In this document: one piece after another, positions 4,032 through 5,676 of the stretch
Numbering within the stretch: the stretch's first letter is position 1
How the letters are laid out: the number at the start of each line of letters is the position of its first letter
Assembly: GCA_003229935.1 (NCBI GenBank)
Contig: QIGD01000130.1
Span: 1-5,676, forward strand
Source of the DNA: Methanobacteriota archaeon
Lineage (GTDB): Archaea; Hydrothermarchaeota; Hydrothermarchaeia; Hydrothermarchaeales; BMS3B
Reading direction: 5' to 3'
Length of the DNA stretch: 5,676 bases
Translations under genes and position numbers: made by a program
The notes under the pieces: model-generated
Told to the model about the DNA's origin: nothing
What the model saw: only the letters and a program-made list of their open reading frames with translations
The model's database searches: none

Positions 4032-5297
4032 ATGACTAGTTTTTATAATTTCAATAACTATAATTCAATACTTGTACGAACTCAACCAGTACAAGAAAAA
4101 TATATCCAGATAATAGAAAAAATCCATTCAATAGGAGGTTCAATCTATCTGGTAGGGGGTAAAATAAGAGATTCTTTCTTGTATATAGATAATAATGACA
4201 TTGATTTTTGTATAACTGGAATTACTCCTGAGTCATTTATGGAGTTGTTTCCAGAAGCGAAAATGACAGGGCATTTTTTTCCTGTTTTTCATTTAGCAGA
4301 TGCAGAATTTGCGTTTGCCAGAAAAGATAAAAAAATCAGTGAAGGTCACAATGGTTTTGAAGTGATTAGTGATACTTTAATCACTATTGAAGAAGACCTT
4401 GCAAGGAGGGACCTTACTATCAATGCTCTGGCAATCAATATGAAAGATATGATGTTGATTGACCCATTTAATGGATTGGACGATTTGAAAATTAAAGTAA
4501 TCAGACATGTTGATGCTGATGCTTTTAAAGACGACCCTTTGAGAGTGTATCGTGTTGCCAGATTTGCTGCAACACATGATCTCTCAACTAATAGGGAAAC
4601 TTATCACATAATGAGTGAAATGAAAGATTCTCTTTCAGAGCTTTCTCCTGAAAGAGTCTACTCTGAAATGTACAAAGCACTATGTAGCCCTAATCCCAGA
4701 CGCTTCTTTGATGTGTTGAAATTTGCCAATGTGTTATCTGTGCACTTTTCAGAAATTGCTGATTTGAATGACAATGTATATGAACACAGTATGCGTACTC
4801 TTAAAGCCTCTGTTAACTTTACAACAGACGTCTCTATAAGATATGCAATTCTTCTGCATGATATTGGAAAAGGAGTTACTCCAATTCCATATCAAGGCCA
4901 TGATAAAGAAGGTGTAGCTCTTATTAAAAAGCTATCCAGAAGGCTAAAAACACCCTGGAGAATGCAAAAGATGGCAGAGATGGTAGCAGCACAGCATATG
5001 AAAGCTCTTAAATTTCCTGAGATGCGGCCAGGAAATAAACTAAAGTTATTAATGGCGGCTTCAAACATTGAAAGAGGAATTAATGCTTTAATTAGTATGG
5101 TTTTGTCAGACAGTAAAGCTTGCGAAGTCCCATTAGGATTTGACTTTTGCAGTCTGAAAGAAGCTATGAACATATTCAGAGAAGTTACTGGAGCTGACAT
5201 ATTAAGAAAATATCCTGGGGTAAAAGGAAAAGCATTTGGAGAAAAATTATTCCAGGAGAGAGCACAGTATATCTCTTTAAAAATAAAAAGGGGGTGA
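4032..5297 (+). CDS. cca: CCA-adding-type tRNA nucleotidyltransferase with HD domain (class II)
   Basis: The 421-residue product is close in length to E. coli Cca and similar along its whole length as I recall that sequence. Family members add CCA to tRNA 3' ends without a template. Visible motifs are VGGKIRD (41-47) with DID (56-58), the catalytic metal site; RRDLTINALA (125-134), for ribose recognition; DDPLR (167-171), the base-reading EDxxR motif with Glu changed to Asp; RVARF (174-178); and ERVYSE (207-212). An HD-type domain follows, with H252, H276-D277, H290 and H322. The final metal Asp of E. coli Cca seems to align with SDSKACEVP (359-367), where it is shifted or lost, so phosphohydrolase activity is doubtful. 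GAGGTGG at 4021-4027 supports the start. Archaea normally carry the unrelated class I enzyme, so if the host is archaeal this gene was acquired. The DNA is more AT-rich than the left half. CCA addition versus tRNA repair or poly(A) activity cannot be settled here. Confidence 0.92.
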   Translation: MTSFYNFNNYNSILVRTQPVQEKYIQIIEKIHSIGGSIYLVGGKIRDSFLYIDNNDIDFCITGITPESFMELFPEAKMTGHFFPVFHLADAEFAFARKDKKISEGHNGFEVISDTLITIEEDLARRDLTINALAINMKDMMLIDPFNGLDDLKIKVIRHVDADAFKDDPLRVYRVARFAATHDLSTNRETYHIMSEMKDSLSELSPERVYSEMYKALCSPNPRRFFDVLKFANVLSVHFSEIADLNDNVYEHSMRTLKASVNFTTDVSIRYAILLHDIGKGVTPIPYQGHDKEGVALIKKLSRRLKTPWRMQKMAEMVAAQHMKALKFPEMRPGNKLKLLMAASNIERGINALISMVLSDSKACEVPLGFDFCSLKEAMNIFREVTGADILRKYPGVKGKAFGEKLFQERAQYISLKIKRG

Positions 5298-5301
5298 AAT
5301 A

Positions 5302-5496
5302 ATGCAATATATTGTAACTCTGTATTATACAACCTTTGCAAGTGTGGAAGTTTCTGCAGAAAGTGAAGAGGAGGAGATTATGAAAGCTCTGGAAGAAACT
5401 ACCATAGAAGAAGTAGAGGAACAACTCTTCAGCAATATACTCCCCTGGAAAGAAGGCAGCACCGCAGAACCTGACAGAGTGCTCAAAAGAAGGTGA
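5302..5496 (+). CDS. Hypothetical 64-residue acidic protein
   Basis: I do not recognise this small protein. ATG 5302 is preceded by GGGGGTGA at 5290-5297, which also contains the TGA stop of the cca-type gene, so translation is likely coupled. Residues 2-18 (QYIVTLYYTTFASVEVS) form a beta-type segment. Residues 19-42 are strongly acidic and helical (SEEEEIMKALEE, then EVEEQLF). A basic end, LKRR, closes the protein. Small proteins of this strand-then-acidic-helix type are common among viral and plasmid accessory genes, but the resemblance is too general to name a function. Nothing suggests secretion or membrane insertion. It is probably co-transcribed with its neighbours. Confidence 0.65.
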   Translation: MQYIVTLYYTTFASVEVSAESEEEEIMKALEETTIEEVEEQLFSNILPWKEGSTAEPDRVLKRR

Positions 5497-5501
5497 TGTC
5501 T

Positions 5502-5676
5502 ATGATTGATGCAGAAAAATCCAGAGGAGAAGTTACCAGCTTTGCCAACATGATGTCAGCTAAAATGGCTGGTATGGGGAATGAGGAATATCGTAGCAAT
5601 CACGATAAATCTCTCAAAGTTTTAGATGAGATTGAAATGGCTGTAAATAAGGCTAAAGTCAATACTATTGAGGACT
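5502..5676 (+). CDS. Hypothetical protein, 3' end outside the window
   Basis: This frame is open from ATG 5502 to the window edge (58 codons seen). AAGGTGAT at 5490-5497 sits four bases before ATG 5502, so I prefer it over ATG 5496, which overlaps the SD. The upstream gene's TGA (5494-5496) lies within that SD, the same arrangement as at the previous junction. The visible part is helical and hydrophilic: EKSRGEVTSFANMMSAKM, a glycine-methionine turn, then SLKVLDEIEMAVNKAKVN, which could be a coiled coil. No catalytic motif is visible, and the family is not recognised from this fragment. Confidence 0.6.
   Translation, partial: MIDAEKSRGEVTSFANMMSAKMAGMGNEEYRSNHDKSLKVLDEIEMAVNKAKVNTIED

Noticed and set aside
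4377..4577. 66-codon minus-strand ORF
   Set aside because: It is antisense to the most conserved part of the cca homologue.
4892..5424. Two overlapping minus-strand ORFs (4892-5341 and 5185-5424)
   Set aside because: Both are antisense to the cca homologue and the small acidic gene, and their hydrophobic residues reflect antisense A/G-rich codons.
1..5676. CRISPR array, insertion sequence or attachment site
   Set aside because: No regularly spaced repeats, terminal inverted repeats, transposase motif or recombinase motif could be found. The only direct repeat of note is the 20-bp pair at 3775 and 3988.

Overview
The window is 5.7 kb of accessory-type DNA. It carries small, mostly unrecognised genes, two adjacent genes whose 5' ends look frame-shifted, a divergent promoter with a probable repressor, and one gene that can be named with confidence: a CCA-adding-type tRNA nucleotidyltransferase with an HD domain. 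No integrase, transposase, capsid or replication gene is visible. Small tightly packed ORFs, a self-controlling-type ribbon-helix-helix gene and a decayed reading frame suggest a virus, provirus or plasmid, but that is inference.

Host. Most genes have strong Shine-Dalgarno (SD) sites of the GGAGGTGAT type. AGA/AGG arginine and ATA isoleucine codons are common. Several upstream regions hold TTTATATA-like boxes at the distance expected of archaeal TATA elements, and one also has an A-rich BRE-like flank. T-tracts follow genes. Together these favour an archaeon, perhaps methanogen-like. A low-GC anaerobic bacterium is not excluded: one T-tract has a weak hairpin before it, and the named gene is of the bacterial class II type.

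Layout. Positions 1-526 have no convincing gene. Positions 225-499 are about 51% GC for much of their length and full of nested inverted repeats, so they look like a structured RNA or long 5' leader. That stretch ends just before a gene whose SD lies in a small hairpin. Next come a 249-residue protein with a His/Cys cluster (527-1276) and an 89-residue protein (1339-1608), each followed by a T-tract. A 103-residue protein (1721-2032) and a metallo-beta-lactamase-fold protein (2076-2768) follow. Each of these two has its good SD in a different frame from its main ORF. Convergent with them, overlapping by 15 bp, is a ribbon-helix-helix protein (3272-2754, minus). It shares a 112-bp divergent promoter with an 84-residue protein (3385-3639). 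That promoter holds two GTTAAC sites exactly 21 bp apart.

Positions 3640-4031 hold a hairpin, an open frame without a start codon (probable gene remnant) and two copies of a 20-bp repeat. The second repeat copy supplies the TATA-like box of the cca-type gene (4032-5297). Two small genes follow it in a tight run (5302-5496, and 5502 to the window end). In each case the upstream stop codon sits inside the SD of the next gene, so the three are probably co-transcribed and translationally coupled.

The best leads are the structured leader with its possible SD switch, the paired +1 frame breaks, the two-site operator, and the bacterial-type Cca homologue.
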